From NCBI RefSeq assembly GCF_031755915.1, contig NC_083388.1, forward strand, positions 27,745,001-27,809,000: a stretch of 64,000 bases of DNA, in the 5' to 3' direction. A program made the position numbers and the translations under genes. Of this stretch, positions 39,608 to 53,540 are shown piece by piece. Origin of the DNA: Ziziphus jujuba (lineage: Eukaryota; Streptophyta; Magnoliopsida; Rosales; Rhamnaceae). Each line of letters begins with the position of its first letter. Position 1 is the stretch's first letter. The notes under the pieces were generated by a model. The model was given only the letters and a program-made list of their open reading frames with translations. It was not told the DNA's origin and did not search any database.

Positions 39608-39776
39608 TTTCCTAACAGATGATGTGGAAACATTTCTATGCCTCGCCTATTCATGATAACTTAAAAAAAAAAAACACTAGTTTATGTTGTTTAAATATTT
39701 TCATTGGTGATTTCATGCAGAAAGAAAATCAGATTGATTAAACAGAAATATCACATACAAAAAAAAAAAAAAATTA
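39608..39776 (+). repeat. Reference X2 half-monomer
   Basis: A representative 169 bp X half of class 2. It begins TTTCCTAACAGATGATGTGG and continues AAACATTTCTATGC with a CTCGCCTATTCATGATAAC middle. The spacer is AACAGAAATATCAC rather than the AGAGAAAGATTACAC of class 1. The left arm is no longer a full match to the right arm, but a small dyad ATGTGGAAACAT remains. Confidence 0.88.
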
Positions 39777-40099
39777 TTTGCTAACAAGCGACGCATAAGT
39801 AGTTTTATGCGCCGCCTCTTACCATGATCTAAAAAAAAAACTGTTAATTTGATAAGTTCCTTAAATATTTTTACAGGATATTTGATGTTGTAAAAAAAAT
39901 CAGATTGAGTAAAAAAAAATCAAAAATAAATTATATTTCCTAACAGACGATGTGGAAACATTTCTATGCCTCGCCTATTCATGATAACTTAAAAAAAAAA
40001 CACTAGTTTATGTTGTTTAAATATTTTCATTGGTGATTTGATGCTGAAAGAAAATCAAATTGATTAAATAGAAATATCACACACAAAAAAAAAAAATTA

Positions 40100-40262
40100 T
40101 TTGCTAACAAGCGACGCATAAGTAGTTTTATGCGTTGCCTCTTACCATGATTTTAAAAAAAATGTTAATTTAATAAGTTGCTTAAATATTTCCACAGAAT
40201 ATTTAATGTTGTAAAGAAAATCAGATTAAGTATAAAAAAAAAACACAAAAAAAGAAATTGTA
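40100..40262 (+). repeat. Reference Y2 half-monomer
   Basis: A representative 163 bp Y half of class 2. The hairpin right arm is GCGTTGC, leaving a G.T wobble against GCGACGC. The middle reads ATATTTCCACAGAATATT where Y1 has ATATTTTCACAGGATATT. The tail AAATCAGATTAAGT, an A-tract and ACACAAAAAAAGAAATTG run into the next X1 half. Confidence 0.88.
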
Positions 40263-42082
40263 TTTGCTAATAGGCGACACGGTAACATTTGTATGCGTCG
40301 CCTATTGCTGATAATGAAAAAAAATACACTAGTTTATGTTCTTTAAATATTTTCACTGGTGATTTGATGCTGAAAGAAAATTAGATTGATTAAAGAGAAA
40401 GATTACACACACAAAAAAAAAAAAAAAATTATTTGCTAACTAGCGACGCATAAGTAGTTTTATGCGTTGCCTCTTACCATGATTTTAAAAAAAATGTTAA
40501 TTTAATAAGTTGCTTAAATATTTCCACAGAATATTTGATGTTGTAAGGAAAATCAGATTAAGTTAAAAAAAAAAACACAAAAAGAAATTGTATTTGATAA
40601 TAGGCGACACGAAAACATTTTTATGCGTCGCCTACTACTGATAATAAAAAAAAAAACTAGTTTATGTTGTTTAAATATTTTCACTTATGATTTGATGCTG
40701 AAAGAAAATCAGATAGAATAAGGAGAAAGATTACACACAAAAAAAAAAAAATTATTTGCTAACAAGCGTCGCATAAGTAGTTTTATGCGTCGCCTCTTAC
40801 CATGATCTAAAAAAAAAATGGTAATTTAATAAGTTGCTTAAATATTTTCACAGGATATTTGATGTTGTAAGGAAAATCAGATTCAGTTAAAAAAAAACAA
40901 AAATAAATTATATTTCCTAACAGATGATGTGGACACATTTCTATGCGTCGCCTATTACTGATAACTAAAAAAAAAAAAAACACTAGTTTATGTTGTTTAA
41001 ATATTTTCACTGGTCATTTGATGCTGAAAGAAAATCAGATTGATCAAACAGAAATATCACACACAAAAAAAAATAATTATTTGCTAACAAGGGACGCATA
41101 AGTAGTTTTATGCTTTGCCTCTTACCATGATTTAAAAAAAAAATGTTAATTTAATAAGTTGCTTAAATATTTCCACAGAATATTTGATGTTGTAAAGAAA
41201 ATCAGATTAAGTTAAAAAAAAAAACACAAAAAAAGAAATTGTATTTGCTAATAGGCGACACGGAAACATTTTTATGCGTAGCCTATTACTGATAATGAAA
41301 ACAAAAAACTAGTTTATGTTGTTTAAATATTTTCACTGATGATTTGATGCTGAAAGAATATCAGATTGATTAAAGAGAAAGATTACACACACACAAAAAA
41401 AAAAAAAATTATTTGCTAACACGCGACGCATAAGTAGTTTTATGCGTCGCCTCTTACCATGATCTAAAAAAAAATGTTAATTTAATAAGTTGCTTAAATA
41501 TTTTCACGGGATATTTGATGTTGTAAAGAAAATCAGATTGAGTTAAAAAAAAATACAAAAAAAGAAACTATATTTGCTAACAGGCTACATGGAAACATTT
41601 TTATGCGTCGCCTATTACTGATAATGAAAAAAAAAATACTAGTTTATGTTGTTTAAATATTTTCACTGATGATTTGATGCTGAAAGAAAATCAGATAGAT
41701 TAAAGAGAAAGATTACACGCACAAAAAAAAAAAAAAATTATTTGCTAACAAGCGACGCATAAGTAGTTTTATGCGTCGCCTCTTACCATGATCTAAAAAA
41801 AATATATTAATTTAATAAGTTGCTTAAATATTTTCACAGGATATTTGATGTTGTAAAGAAAATCAGATTGAGTTAAAAAAAAAAACAAAAATAAATTATA
41901 TTTCCTAACAGAGGATGTGGAAACATTTCTATGCGTCGCCTATTACTGATAACTAGAACAAAAAAAAAAACACTAGTTTATGTTGTTTAAATATTTTCAC
42001 TGGTGATTTGATGCTAAAAGAAAATTAGATTGATTAAACAGAAATATCACACACAAAAAAAAAAAAAATTATTTGCTAACAA

Positions 42083-42110
42083 GCGAAGCATAAGTAGTTT
42101 TATGCTTTGC
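42083..42110. other. Y hairpin allele GCGAAGC/GCTTTGC
   Basis: Arms GCGAAGCATAA and TTATGCTTTGC pair with one G.T wobble. Relative to the standard form the fifth stem pair is A-T instead of C-G. This allele is common from here to the window end. Confidence 0.9.
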
Positions 42111-43385
42111 CTCTTACCATGATTTTAAAAAAAATGTTAATTTAATAAGTTGCTTAAATATTTCCACAGAATATTTCATGTTGTGAAGAAAATCAGATTA
42201 AGTTCAAAAAAAAAACACAAAAAGAAATTGTATTTGCTAATAGGCGACACGAAAACATTTTTATGCGTCGCCTATTACTGATAATGAAAAAAAACACACT
42301 AGTTTATGTTGTTTAAATATTTTCACTGATGATTTGATGCTGAAAGAAAATCATATAGATTAAAGAGAAAGATTACACACACAAAAAAAAAAAATTATTT
42401 GCTAACAAGCGACGCATAAGTAGTTTTATGCGTCGCCTCTTACCATGATCTAAAAAAAAAATGTTAATTTAATAAGTTGCTTAAATATTTTCACAGGATA
42501 TTTGATGTTGTAAAGAAAATCAGATTGAGTTAGAAAAAAAACAAAAATAAATTATATTTCCTAACAGACGATGTGGAAACATTTCTATGCGTCTCCTATT
42601 ACTGATAACTAAAAAAAAAAAAACACACTAGTTTATGTTGTTTAAATATTTTCACTGGTGATTTGATGCTGAAAGAAAATCAGATTGATTAAACAGAAAT
42701 ATCACACACAAAAAAAAAAAATTACTTGCTATCAAGCGACGCATAAGTAGTTTTATGCGTTGCCTCTTACCATGATTTTAAAAAAAATGTTAATTTAATA
42801 AGTTGCTTAAATATTTCCACAGAATATTTCACGTTGTGAAGAAAATCAGATTAAGTTAAAAAAAAAAACACAAAAAGAAATTGTATTTGCTAATAGGCGA
42901 CACGAAAACATTTTTATGCGTCGCCTATTACTGATAATGAAAAAAAACACACTAGTTTATGTTGTTTAAATATTTTCACTGATGATTTGATGCTGAAAGA
43001 AAATCATATAGATTCAAGAGAAAGATTACACACACAAAAAAAAAAAATTATTTGCTAACAAGCGACGCATAAGTAGTTTTATGCATCGCCTCTTACCATG
43101 ATCTAAAAAAAAAATGTTAATTTAATAAGTTGCTTAAATATTTTCACAGGATATTTGATGTTGTAAAGAAAATCAGATTGAGTTAGAAAAAAAAAATAAA
43201 TTATATTTCCTAACAGACGATGTGGAAACATTTCTATGCCTCGCCTATTACTGATAACTAAAAAAAAAAAACACACTAGTTTATGTTGTTTAAATATTTT
43301 CACTGGTGATTTGATGCTGAAAGAAAATCAGATTGATTAAACAGAAATATCACACACAAAAAAAAAAAAAAAATTATTTGCTAAC

Positions 43386-44489
43386 AAGCGAAGCATAAGT
43401 AGTTTTATGCTTTGCCTCTTACCATGATTTAAAAAAAATGTTAATTTAATAAGTTGCTTAAATATTTGCGCATGATATTTGATGTTGTAAAGAAAATCAG
43501 ATTGAATTAAAAAAAAACAAAAATAAATTGTATTTCCTTACAGACGATGTGGAAACATTTCTATGCGTCGCGGATTACTGATAACCTATGAAAAAAAAAC
43601 CACTAGTTTATGTTGTTTAAATATTTTCATTGGTGATTTGATGGTGAAAGAAAATCAGATTGATTAAATAGAAATATCACACACACACAAAAAAAAAATT
43701 ATTTGCTAACAAGCGATGCATAAGTAGTTTTATGCGTTGCCTCTTACCATGATTTTAAAAAAAATGTTAATTTAATAAGTTGCTTAAATATTTCCACAGA
43801 ATATTTGATGTTGTAAAGAAAATCAGATTGAATTAAAAAAAAACAAAAATAAATTGTATTTCCTTATAGACGATGTGGAAACATTTCTATGCGTCGCCGA
43901 TTACTGATAACCTATGAAAAAAAAAACACTAGTTTATGTTGTTTAAATATTTTCATTGGTGATTTGATGCTGAAAGAAAATCAGATTGATTGAAAAGAAA
44001 TATCACACACACAAAAAAAAAAATTATTTGCTAACAAGCGAAGCATAAGTAGTTTTATGCTTTGCCTCTTACCATGATTTTAAAAAAAATGTTAATTTAA
44101 TAAGTTGCTTAAATATTTGCGCATGATATTTGATGTTGTAAAGAAAATCAGATTGAATTAAAAAAAAACAAAAATAAATTGTATTTCCTTACAGACGATG
44201 TGGAAACATTTCTATGCGTCGCCGATTACTGATAACCTATGAAAACAAAAACACTAGTTTATGTTGTTTAAATATTTTTATTGGTGATTTGATGCTGAAA
44301 GAAAATCAGATTGATTAAAGAAAAAGATTACACACAAAAAAAAAAAATTATTTGCTAACAAGCGACGCATAAGTAGTTTTATGCGTCGCCTCTTACCATG
44401 ATTTAAAAAAAAAATGTTAATTTAATAAGTTGCTTAAATATTTGCACAGGATATTTGATGTTGTAAAGAAAATCAGATTGAATTAAAAA
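43386..44489 (+). repeat. Start of the CCTTACAG domain
   Basis: X2 heads change to TTTCCTTACAGACGATG and TTTCCTTATAGACGATG with GATTACTGATAACCTATG. ~43,390-43,790 is a close copy of ~45,010-45,420, sharing ATATTTGCGCATGATATT, ACCACTAG, GATGGTGAAAG and the GCGATGC hairpin. Confidence 0.84.
43713..43740. other. Y hairpin allele GCGATGC/GCGTTGC
   Basis: Both changes from the standard form are C to T, at CpG sites, and each leaves a G.T wobble. It recurs at ~45,342, ~46,979, ~48,281 and ~51,218. Confidence 0.85.
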
Positions 44490-47430
44490 AAAACAAAAAT
44501 AAATTGTATTTCCTTATAGACGATGTGGAAACATTTCTATGCGTCGCCGATTACTGATAACCTATGAAAAAAAAAACACTAGTTTATGTTGTTTAAATAT
44601 TTTCATTGGTGATTTGATGCTGAAAGAAAATCAGATTGATTAAATAGAAATATCACACACACAAAAAAAAAATTATTTGCTAACAAGCGAAGCATAAGTA
44701 GTTTTATGCTTTGCCTCTTACCATGATTTTAAAAAAAATGTTAATTTAATAGGTTGCTTAAATATTTCCACAGAATATTTGATGTTGTGAAGAAAATCAG
44801 ATTAAGTTAAAAAAAAAAAACACAAAAAAAGAAATTGTATTTGCTAATAGGCGACACGGAAACATTTTTATGCGTCGCCTATTACTGATAATGAAAAAAA
44901 AAACGCTAGTTTATGTTGTTTAAATATTTTCACTGGTGATTTGATGCTGAAAGAAAATCAGATTGATTAAACAGAAATATCACACACAAAAAAAAAAAAA
45001 ATTATTTGCTAACAAGCGAAGCATAAGTAGTTTTATGCTTTGCCTTTTACCATGATTTAAAAAAAAATGTTAATTTAATAAGTTGCTTAAATATTTGCGC
45101 ATGATATTTGATGTTGTAAAGAAAATCAGATTGAATTAAAAAAAAACAAAAATAAATTGTATTTCCTTACAGACGATGTGGAAACATTTCTATGCGTCGC
45201 CGATTACTGATAACCTATGAAAAAAAAACCACTAGTTTATGTTGTTTAAATATTTTCATTGGTGATTTGATGGTGAAAGAAAATCAGATTGATTAAATAG
45301 AAATACCACACACACACAAAAAAAAAATTATTTGCTAACAAGCGATGCATAAGTAGTTTTATGCGTTGCCTCTTACCACGATTTAAAAAAAAATGTTAAT
45401 TTAATAAGTTGCTTAAATATTTCCACAGAATATTTGATGTTGTAAAGAAAATCAGATTAAGTGAAAAAAAAAAACACAAAAAAAGAAATTGTATTTGCTA
45501 ATAGGCGACACGGAAACATTTTTATGCGTCGCCTATTACTGCTAATGAAAAAAAAACACTAGTTTATGTTGTTGAAATATTTTCACTGATGATTTGATGT
45601 TGAAAGAAAATCAGATTGATTAAAGAAAATGATTACACACAAAAAAAAAAAAAAATTATTTGCTAACAAGCGACGCATAAGTAGTTTTATGCGTCGCCTT
45701 TTACCATGATTTAAAAAAAAAATGTTAATTTAATAAGTTGCTTAAATATTTGCATAGGATATTTGATGTTGTAAAGAAAATCAGATTGAATTAAAAAAAA
45801 ACAAAAATAAATTGTATTTCCTTATAGACGATGTGGAAACATTTCTATGCGTCGCCGATTACTGATAACCTATGAAAACAAAAACACTAGTTTATGTTGT
45901 TTAAATATTTTTATTGGTAATTTGATGATGAAAGAAAATCAGATTGATTAAAGAAAAAGATTACACACAAAAAAAAAAAAATTATTTGCTAACAAGCGAC
46001 GCATAAGTAGTTTTATGCGTTGCCTCGTACCATGATTTAAAAAAAAATGTTAATTTAATAAGTTGCTTAAATATTTCCACAGAATATTTGATGTTGTAAA
46101 GAAAATCAGATTAAGTTAAAAAAAAAACACAAAAAAAGAAATTGTATTTGCTAATAGGCGAAACGGAAACATTTTTATGCGTCGCCTATTACTGATAATG
46201 AAAAACAAAACGCTAGTTTATGTTGTTTAAATATTTTTACTGATGATTTGATGCTGAAAGAAAATCAGATAGATTAAAGAGAAAGATTACACACAAAAAA
46301 AAAAAAAAAATTATTTGCTAACAAGCGACGCATAAGTAGTTTTATGCGTCGCCTCTTACCATGATCTAAAAAAAATTGTAAATTTAATAAGTTGCTTAAA
46401 TATTTGCACAGAATATTTGATGTTGGAAAGAAAATCAGATTGAGTTAGAAAAAAAACAAAAATAAATTATATTTCCTAACAGACGATGTGGAAACATTTC
46501 TATGCGTCGCCTATTACTGATAACTAAAAAAAAAAAAACACACTAGTTTATGTTGTTTAAATATTTTCACTGGTGATTTGATGCTGAAAGAAAATCAGAT
46601 TGATTAAACAGAAATATCACACACAAAAAAAAAAAAAATTATTTGCTAACAAGCGAAGCATAAGTAGTTTTATGCTTTGCCTCTTACCATGATTTAAAAA
46701 AAAAGTTAATTTAATAAGTTGCTTAAATATTTGCGCATGATATTTGATGTTGTAAAGAAAATCAGATTGAATTAAAAAAAAACAAAAATAAATTGTATTT
46801 CATTACAGACGATGTGGAAACATTTCTATGCGTCGCCGATTACTGATAACCTGTGAAAAAAAAAACACTGGTTTATGTTGTTTAAATATTTTCATTGGTG
46901 ATTTGATGGTGAAACAAAATCAGATTGATTAAATAGAAATATCACACACACACAAAAAAAACATTATTTGCTAACAAGCGATGCATAAGTAGTTTTATGC
47001 GTTGCATCTTACCATGATTGAAAAAAAAATGTTAATTTAATAAGTTGCTTAAATATTTCCACAGAATATTTGATGTTGTAAAGAAAATCAGATTAAGTGA
47101 AAAAAAAAACACAAAAAAAGAAATTGTATTTGCTAATAGGCGACACGGACACTTTTTTATGCGTCGCCTATTACTGATAATGAAAAAAAAACACTAGTTT
47201 ATGTTGTTTAAATATTTTCACTGATGATTTGATGTTGAAAGATAATCAAATTGATTAAAGAAAAAGAACACACAAAAAAAAAAAAAATTATTTGCTAACA
47301 AGCGACGCATAAGTAGTTTTATGCGTCGCCTCTTACCATGATCTAAAAAAAAATGTTAATTTAATAAGTTGCTTAAATATTTGCACAGGATATTTGATGT
47401 TGTAAAGAAAATCAGATTGAATTAAAAAAA
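44490..47430 (+). repeat. 2938 bp higher-order repeat, copy 1
   Basis: Matches the following ~2.94 kb nearly base for base. Markers are CTATTACTGCTAATG (45,497 region), AATAGGCGAAACGG (46,151) and CGACACGGACACTTTTTT (47,133). Each recurs 2938-2939 bp downstream. Confidence 0.9.
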
Positions 47431-50370
47431 AACAAAAATAAATTGTATTTCCTTATAGACGATGTGGAAACATTTCTATGCGTCGCCGATTACTGATAAC
47501 CTATGAAAAAAAAAACACTAGTTTATGTTGTTTAAATATTTTCATTGGTGATTTGATGCTGAAAGAAAATCAGATTGATTAAATAGAAATATCACACACA
47601 CAAAAAAAAAATTATTTGCTAACAAGCGAAGCATAAGTAGTTTTATGCTTTGCCTCTTACCATGATTTTAAAAAAAATGTTAATTTAATAGGTTGCTTAA
47701 ATATTTCCACAGAATATTTGATGTTGTGAAGAAAATCAGATTAAGTTAAAAAACAAAAACACAAAAAAAGAAATTGTATTTGCTAATAGGCGACACGGAA
47801 ACATTTTTATGCGTCGCCTATTACTGATAATGAAAAAAAAAACGCTAGTTTATGTTGTTTAAATATTTTCACTGGTGATTTGATGCTGAAAGAAAATCAG
47901 ATTGATTAAACAGAAATATCACACACAAAAAAAAAAAAATTATTTGCTAACAAGCGAAGCATAAGTAGTTTTATGCTTTGCCTTTTACCATGATTTAAAA
48001 AAAAATGTTAATTTAATAAGTTGCTTAAATATTTGCGCATGATATTTGATGTTGTAAAGAAAATCAGATTGAATTAAAAAAAAACAAAAATAAATTGTAT
48101 TTCCTTACAGACGATGTGGAAACATTTCTATGCGTCGCCGATTACTGATAACCTATGAAAAAAAAACCACTAGTTTATGTTGTTTAAATATTTTCATTGG
48201 TGATTTGATGGTGAAAGAAAATCAGATTGATTAAATAGAAATACCACACACACACAAAAAAAAAATTATTTGCTAACAAGCGATGCATAAGTAGTTTTAT
48301 GCGTTGCCTCTTACCACGATTTAAAAAAAAATGTTAATTTAATAAGTTGCTTAAATATTTCCACAGAATATTTGATGTTGTAAAGAAAATCAGATTAAGT
48401 GAAAAAAAAAAACACAAAAAAAGAAATTGTATTTGCTAATAGGCGACACGGAAACATTTTTATGCGTCGCCTATTACTGCTAATGAAAAAAAAACACTAG
48501 TTTATGTTGTTTAAATATTTTCACTGATGATTTGATGTTGAAAGAAAATCAGATTGATTAAAGAAAATGATTACACACAAAAAAAAAAAAAAATTATTTG
48601 CTAACAAGCGACGCATAAGTAGTTTTATGCGTCGCCTTTCACCATGATGTAAAAAAAAAATGTTAATTTAATAAGTTGCTTAAATATTTGCATAGGATAT
48701 TTGATGTTGTAAAGAAAATCAGATTGAATTAAAAAAAAACAAAAATAAATTGTATTTCCTTATAGACGATGTGGAAACATTTCTATGCGTCGCCGATTAC
48801 TGATAACCTATGAAAACAAAAACACTAGTTTATGTTGTTTAAATATTTTTATTGGTAATTTGATGATGAAAGAAAATCAGATTGATTAAAGAAAAAGATT
48901 ACACACAAAAAAAAAAAAATTATTTGCTAACAAGCGACGCATAAGTAGTTTTATGCGTTGCCTCGTACCATGATTTAAAAAAAAATGTTAATTTAATAAG
49001 TTGCTTAAATATTTCCACAGAATATTTGATGTTGTAAAGAAAATCAGATTAAGTTAAAAAAAAAACACAAAAAAAGAAATTGTATTTGCTAATAGGCGAA
49101 ACGGAAACATTTTTATGCGTCGCCTATTACTGATAATGAAAAACAAAACGCTAGTTTATGTTGTTTAAATATTTTTACTGATGATTTGATGCTGAAAGAA
49201 AATCAGATAGATTAAAGAGAAAGATTACACACACAAAAAAAAAAAAAATTATTTGCTAACAAGCGACGCATAAGTAGTTTTATGCGTCGCCTCTTACCAT
49301 GATCTAAAAAAAAATGTAAATTTAATAAGTTGCTTAAATATTTGCACAGAATATTTGATGTTGGAAAGAAAATCAGATTGAGTTAGAAAAAAAACAAAAA
49401 TAAATTATATTTCCTAACAGACGATGTGGAAACATTTCTATGCGTCGCCTATTACTGATAACTAAAAAAAAAAAAACACACTAGTTTATGTTGTTTAAAT
49501 ATTTTCACTGGTGATTTGATGCTGAAAGAAAATCAGATTGATTAAACAGAAATATCACACACAAAAAAAAAAAAAAATTATTTGCTAACAAGCGAAGCAT
49601 AAGTAGTTTTATGCTTTGCCTCTTACCATGATTTAAAAAAAAAGTTAATTTAATAAGTTGCTTAAATATTTGCGCATGATATTTGATGTTGTAAAGAAAA
49701 TCAGATTGAATTAAAAAAAAACAAAAATAAATTGTATTTCATTACAGACGATGTGGAAACATTTCTATGCGTCGCCGATTACTGATAACCTGTGAAAAAA
49801 AAAACACTGGTTTATGTCGTTTAAATATTTTCATTGGTGATTTGATGGTGAAACAAAATCAGATTGATTAAATAGAAATATCACACACACACAAAAAAAA
49901 CATTATTTGCTAACAAGCGATGCATAAGTAGTTTTATGCGTTGCATCTTACCATGATTGAAAAAAAAATGTTAATTTAATAAGTTGCTTAAATATTTCCA
50001 CAGAATATTTGATGTTGTAAAGAAAATCAGATTAAGTGAAAAAAAAAACACAAAAAAAGAAATTGTATTTGCTAATAGGCGACACGGACACTTTTTTATG
50101 CGTCGCCTATTACTGATAATGAAAAAAAAACACTAGTTTATGTTGTTTAAATATTTTCACTGATGATTTGATGTTGAAAGATAATCAAATTGATTAAAGA
50201 AAAAGAACACACACAAAAAAAAAAAATTATTTGCTAACAAGCGACGCATAAGTAGTTTTATGCGTCGCCTCTTACCATGATCTAAAAAAAAATGTTAATT
50301 TAATAAGTTGCTTAAATATTTGCACAGGATATTTGATGTTGTAAAGAAAATCAGATTGAATTAAAAAAAA
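47431..50370 (+). repeat. 2938 bp higher-order repeat, copy 2
   Basis: Carries the same markers at 48,435, 49,089 and 50,072. Differences from copy 1 are mostly A-tract lengths and scattered single bases, for example TTATGTCGTTTAAAT at ~49,812 and GCCTTTCACCATGATG at ~48,632. Confidence 0.9.
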
Positions 50371-51750
50371 AACAAAAATAATTTGTATTTCCTTATAGAC
50401 GATGTGGAAACATTTCTATGCGTCGCCGATTACTGATAACCTATGAAAAAAAAAACACTAGTTTATGTTGTTTAAATATTTTCATTGGTGATTTGATGCT
50501 GAACGAAAATCAGATTGATTAAATAGAAATATCATGCACACAAAAAAAAAATTATTTGCTAACAAGCGATGCATAAGCAGTTTTATGCGTTGCCTCTTAC
50601 CATGATTTTAAAAAAAATGTTAATTTAATAGGTTGCTTAAATATTTCCACAGAATATTTGATGTTGTGAAGAAAATCAGATTAAGTTAAAAAAAAAACAC
50701 AAAAAAAGAAATTGTATTTGCTAATAGGCGACGCGGAAACATTTTTATGCGTCGCCTATTACTGATAATGAAAAAATAAACGCTAGTTTATGTTGTTTAA
50801 ATATTTTCACTGGTGATTTGATGCTGAAAGAAAATCAGATTGATTAAACAGAAATATCACACACAAAAAAAAAAAAATTATTTGCTAACAAGCGAAGCAT
50901 AAGTAGTTTTATGCTTTGCCTCTTACCATGATTTCAAAAAAAATGTTAATTTAATAAGTTGCTTAAATATTTGCGCATGATATTTGATGTTGTAAAGATA
51001 ATCAGATTGAATTAAAAAAAAACAAAAATAAATTGTATTTCCTTACCGACGATGTGGAAACATTTCTATGCGTCGCCCATTAGTGATCACCTATGAAAAA
51101 AAACATTAGTTTATGTTGTTTAAATATTTTCATTGGTGATTTGATGCTGAAAGAAAATCAGATTGATTAAATAGAAATATCACACACACAAAAAAAAAAA
51201 ATTATTTGCTAACAAGCGATGCATAAGTAGTTTTATGCGTTGCCTCTTACCATGATTTAAAAAAAAATGTTAATTTAATAAGTTGCTTAAATATTTCCAC
51301 AGAATATTTGATTTTGTAAAGAAAATCAGATTAAGTTAAAAAAAAAAACACAAAAAAAGAAATTGTATTTGCTAATAGGCGACACGGAAACATTTTTATG
51401 CGTCGCCTATTACTGATAATGAAAAAAAAAAACAATAGTTTATGTTGTTTAAATATTTTCACTGATGATTTGATGTTGAAAGAAAATCAGATTGATTAAA
51501 GAGAAAGATTACACACAAAAAAAAAAATTTATTTGCTAACAAGCGACGCATAAGTAGTTTTATGCGTCGCCTCTTACCATGATCTAAAAAAAAAATGTTA
51601 ATTTAATAAGTTGCTTAAATATTTGCACAGGATATTTGATGTTGTAAAGAAAATCAGATTGAATTAAAAAAAACAAAAATAAATTGTATTTCCTTATAGA
51701 CGATGTGGAAACATTTCTATGCGTCGCCGATTACTGATAACCTATGAAAA
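50371..51750 (+). repeat. 2938 bp repeat, partial diverged copy 3
   Basis: Follows the start of the repeat for about 1.4 kb with more changes (AATATCATGCACAC, GCGATGCATAAGCAG, CCCATTAGTGATCACC), then switches to units like those at the start of the same repeat. Confidence 0.8.
51373..51412. other. X-half dyad box, perfect form (reference copy)
   Basis: Arms TAATAGGCGAC and GTCGCCTATTA form an exact 11 bp inverted repeat around an 18-base loop starting ACGGAAACAT. It sits at the same place in the X half as the hairpin does in the Y half. The right arm shares GCGTCGCCT with the Y hairpin. X1 copies across the window keep this form, with scattered single changes. Confidence 0.9.
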
Positions 51751-53540
51751 AAAAAACACTAGTTTATGTTGTTTAATTATTTTCATTGGTGATTTGATGC
51801 TGAAAGAAAATCAGATTGATTAAATAGAAATATCACACACATAAAAAAAAAAAAATTATTTGCTAACAAGCGACGCATAAGTAGTTTTATGCGTCGCCTC
51901 TTACCATGATTTTAAAAAAAATGTTAATTTAATAGGTTGCTTAAATATTTCCACAGAATATTTGATGTTGTGAAGAAAATCAGATTAAGTTAAAAAAAAA
52001 AACACAAAAAAAGAAATTGTATTTGCTAATAGGCGACACGGAAACATTTTTATGCGTCGCCTATTACTGATAATGAAAAAAAAAACGCTAGTTTATGTTG
52101 TTTAAATATTTTCACTGGTGATTTGATGCTGGAAAATCAGATTGATTAAACAGAAATATCACACACAAAAAAAAAAAAAAATTTTTGCTAACAAGCGAAG
52201 CATAAGTAGTTTTATGCTTTGCCTCTTACCATGATTTTAAAAAAAATGTTAATTTAATAAGTTGCTTAAATATTTCCACAGAATATTTCATGTTGTGAAG
52301 AAAATCAGATTAAGTTAAAAAAAAAAACACAAAAAGAAATTGTATTTGCTAATAGGCGACACGGAAACATTTTTATGCGTCGCCTATTACTGATAATGAA
52401 AAAAAAACACTAGTTTATGTTGTTTAAATATTTTCACTGATGATTTGATGCTGAAAGAAAATCAGATAGATTAAAGAGAAAGATTACACACACAAAAAAA
52501 AAAAAAAATCATTTGCTAACAAGCGACGCATAAGTAGTTTTATGCGTCGCCTCTTACCATGATTTAAAAAAAAATGTTAATTTAATAAGCTGCTTAAATA
52601 TTTGCGCAGGATATTTGATGTTGTAAAGAAAATCAGATTGAATTAAAAAAAAAACAAAAATAAATTGTATTTCCTTACAGACGATGTGGAAACATTTCTA
52701 TGGCTCGCCGATTACTGATAACCTATGAAAAAAAATCACTAGTTTATGTTGTTTAAATATTTTCATTGGTGATTTGATGCTGAAAGAAAATCAGATTGAT
52801 TAAATAGAAATATCACACACACAAAAAAAAAAAATTATTTGCTAACAAGCGACGCATAAGTAGTTTTATGCGTTGCCTCGTACCATGATTTAAAAAAAAA
52901 TGTTAATTTAATAAGTTGCTTAAATATTTCCACAGAATATTTGATGTTGTAAAGAAAATCAGATTAAGTTAAAAAAAAAAACACAAAAAAAGAAATTGTA
53001 TTTGCTAATAGGCGACACGGAAACATTTTTATGCGTCGCCTATTACTGATAACGAAAAAAAAAACACTAGTTTATGTTGTTTAAATATTTTCACTGATGA
53101 TTTGATGCTGAAAGAAAATCAGATAGATTAAAGAGAAAGATTACACACACACAAAAAAAAAAAAAATTATTTGCTAACAAGCGACGCATAAGTAGTTTTA
53201 TGCTTTGCCTATTACCATGATTTTAAAAAAAATGTTAATTTAATAGGTTGCTTAAATATTTCCACAGAATATTTGATGTTGTGAAGAAAATCAGATTAAG
53301 TTAAAAAAAAAAAACACAAAAAAAGAAATTGTATTTGCTAATAGGCGACACGGAAACATTTTTATGCGTCGCCTATTACTGATAATGAAAAAAAACACGC
53401 TAGTTTATGTTGTTTAAATATTTTCACTGGTGATTTGATGCTGGAAAATCAGATTGATTAAACAGAAATATCACACTCAAAAAAAAAAAAATTTTTTTGC
53501 TAACAAGCGAAGCATAAGTAGTTTTATGCTTTGCCTCTTA
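51690..53540 (+). repeat. Mixed units with a short X variant
   Basis: X halves with the deletion GATGCTGGAAAATCAG (loss of AAGAA or similar) occur at ~52,128 and ~53,440, and again at ~63,942 at the window end. The ~52,340-52,740 stretch is a close relative of ~58,900-59,310 (AATAAGCTGCTTAAATA, ATATTTGCGCA, AAAAATCACTAG). Confidence 0.8.

Larger units (their letters stand above)
37964..43385 (+). repeat. Mixed dimers after the insert
   Basis: Ordinary X1-Y1-X2-Y2 dimers with many private changes and little long-range tandem order, so this looks like an older part of the array. It holds the template-switch-like hairpin (38,801-38,839). The deletion GATGTTGTAAATCAGATTCAG, at ~38,905, is shared with ~28,090. 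The first GCGAAGC/GCTTTGC hairpin is at 42,083. No gene was seen. Confidence 0.82.

Noticed and set aside
1781..43303. About 23 related open frames of 66-87 codons on the minus strand, many starting MFPHRLLGNIIYF or similar
   Set aside because: They are the satellite read through X2 and Y halves. The F and K runs are A-tracts, most copies are broken by tract-length changes, and the reading frame is not preserved over the array. No codon-level conservation is visible.
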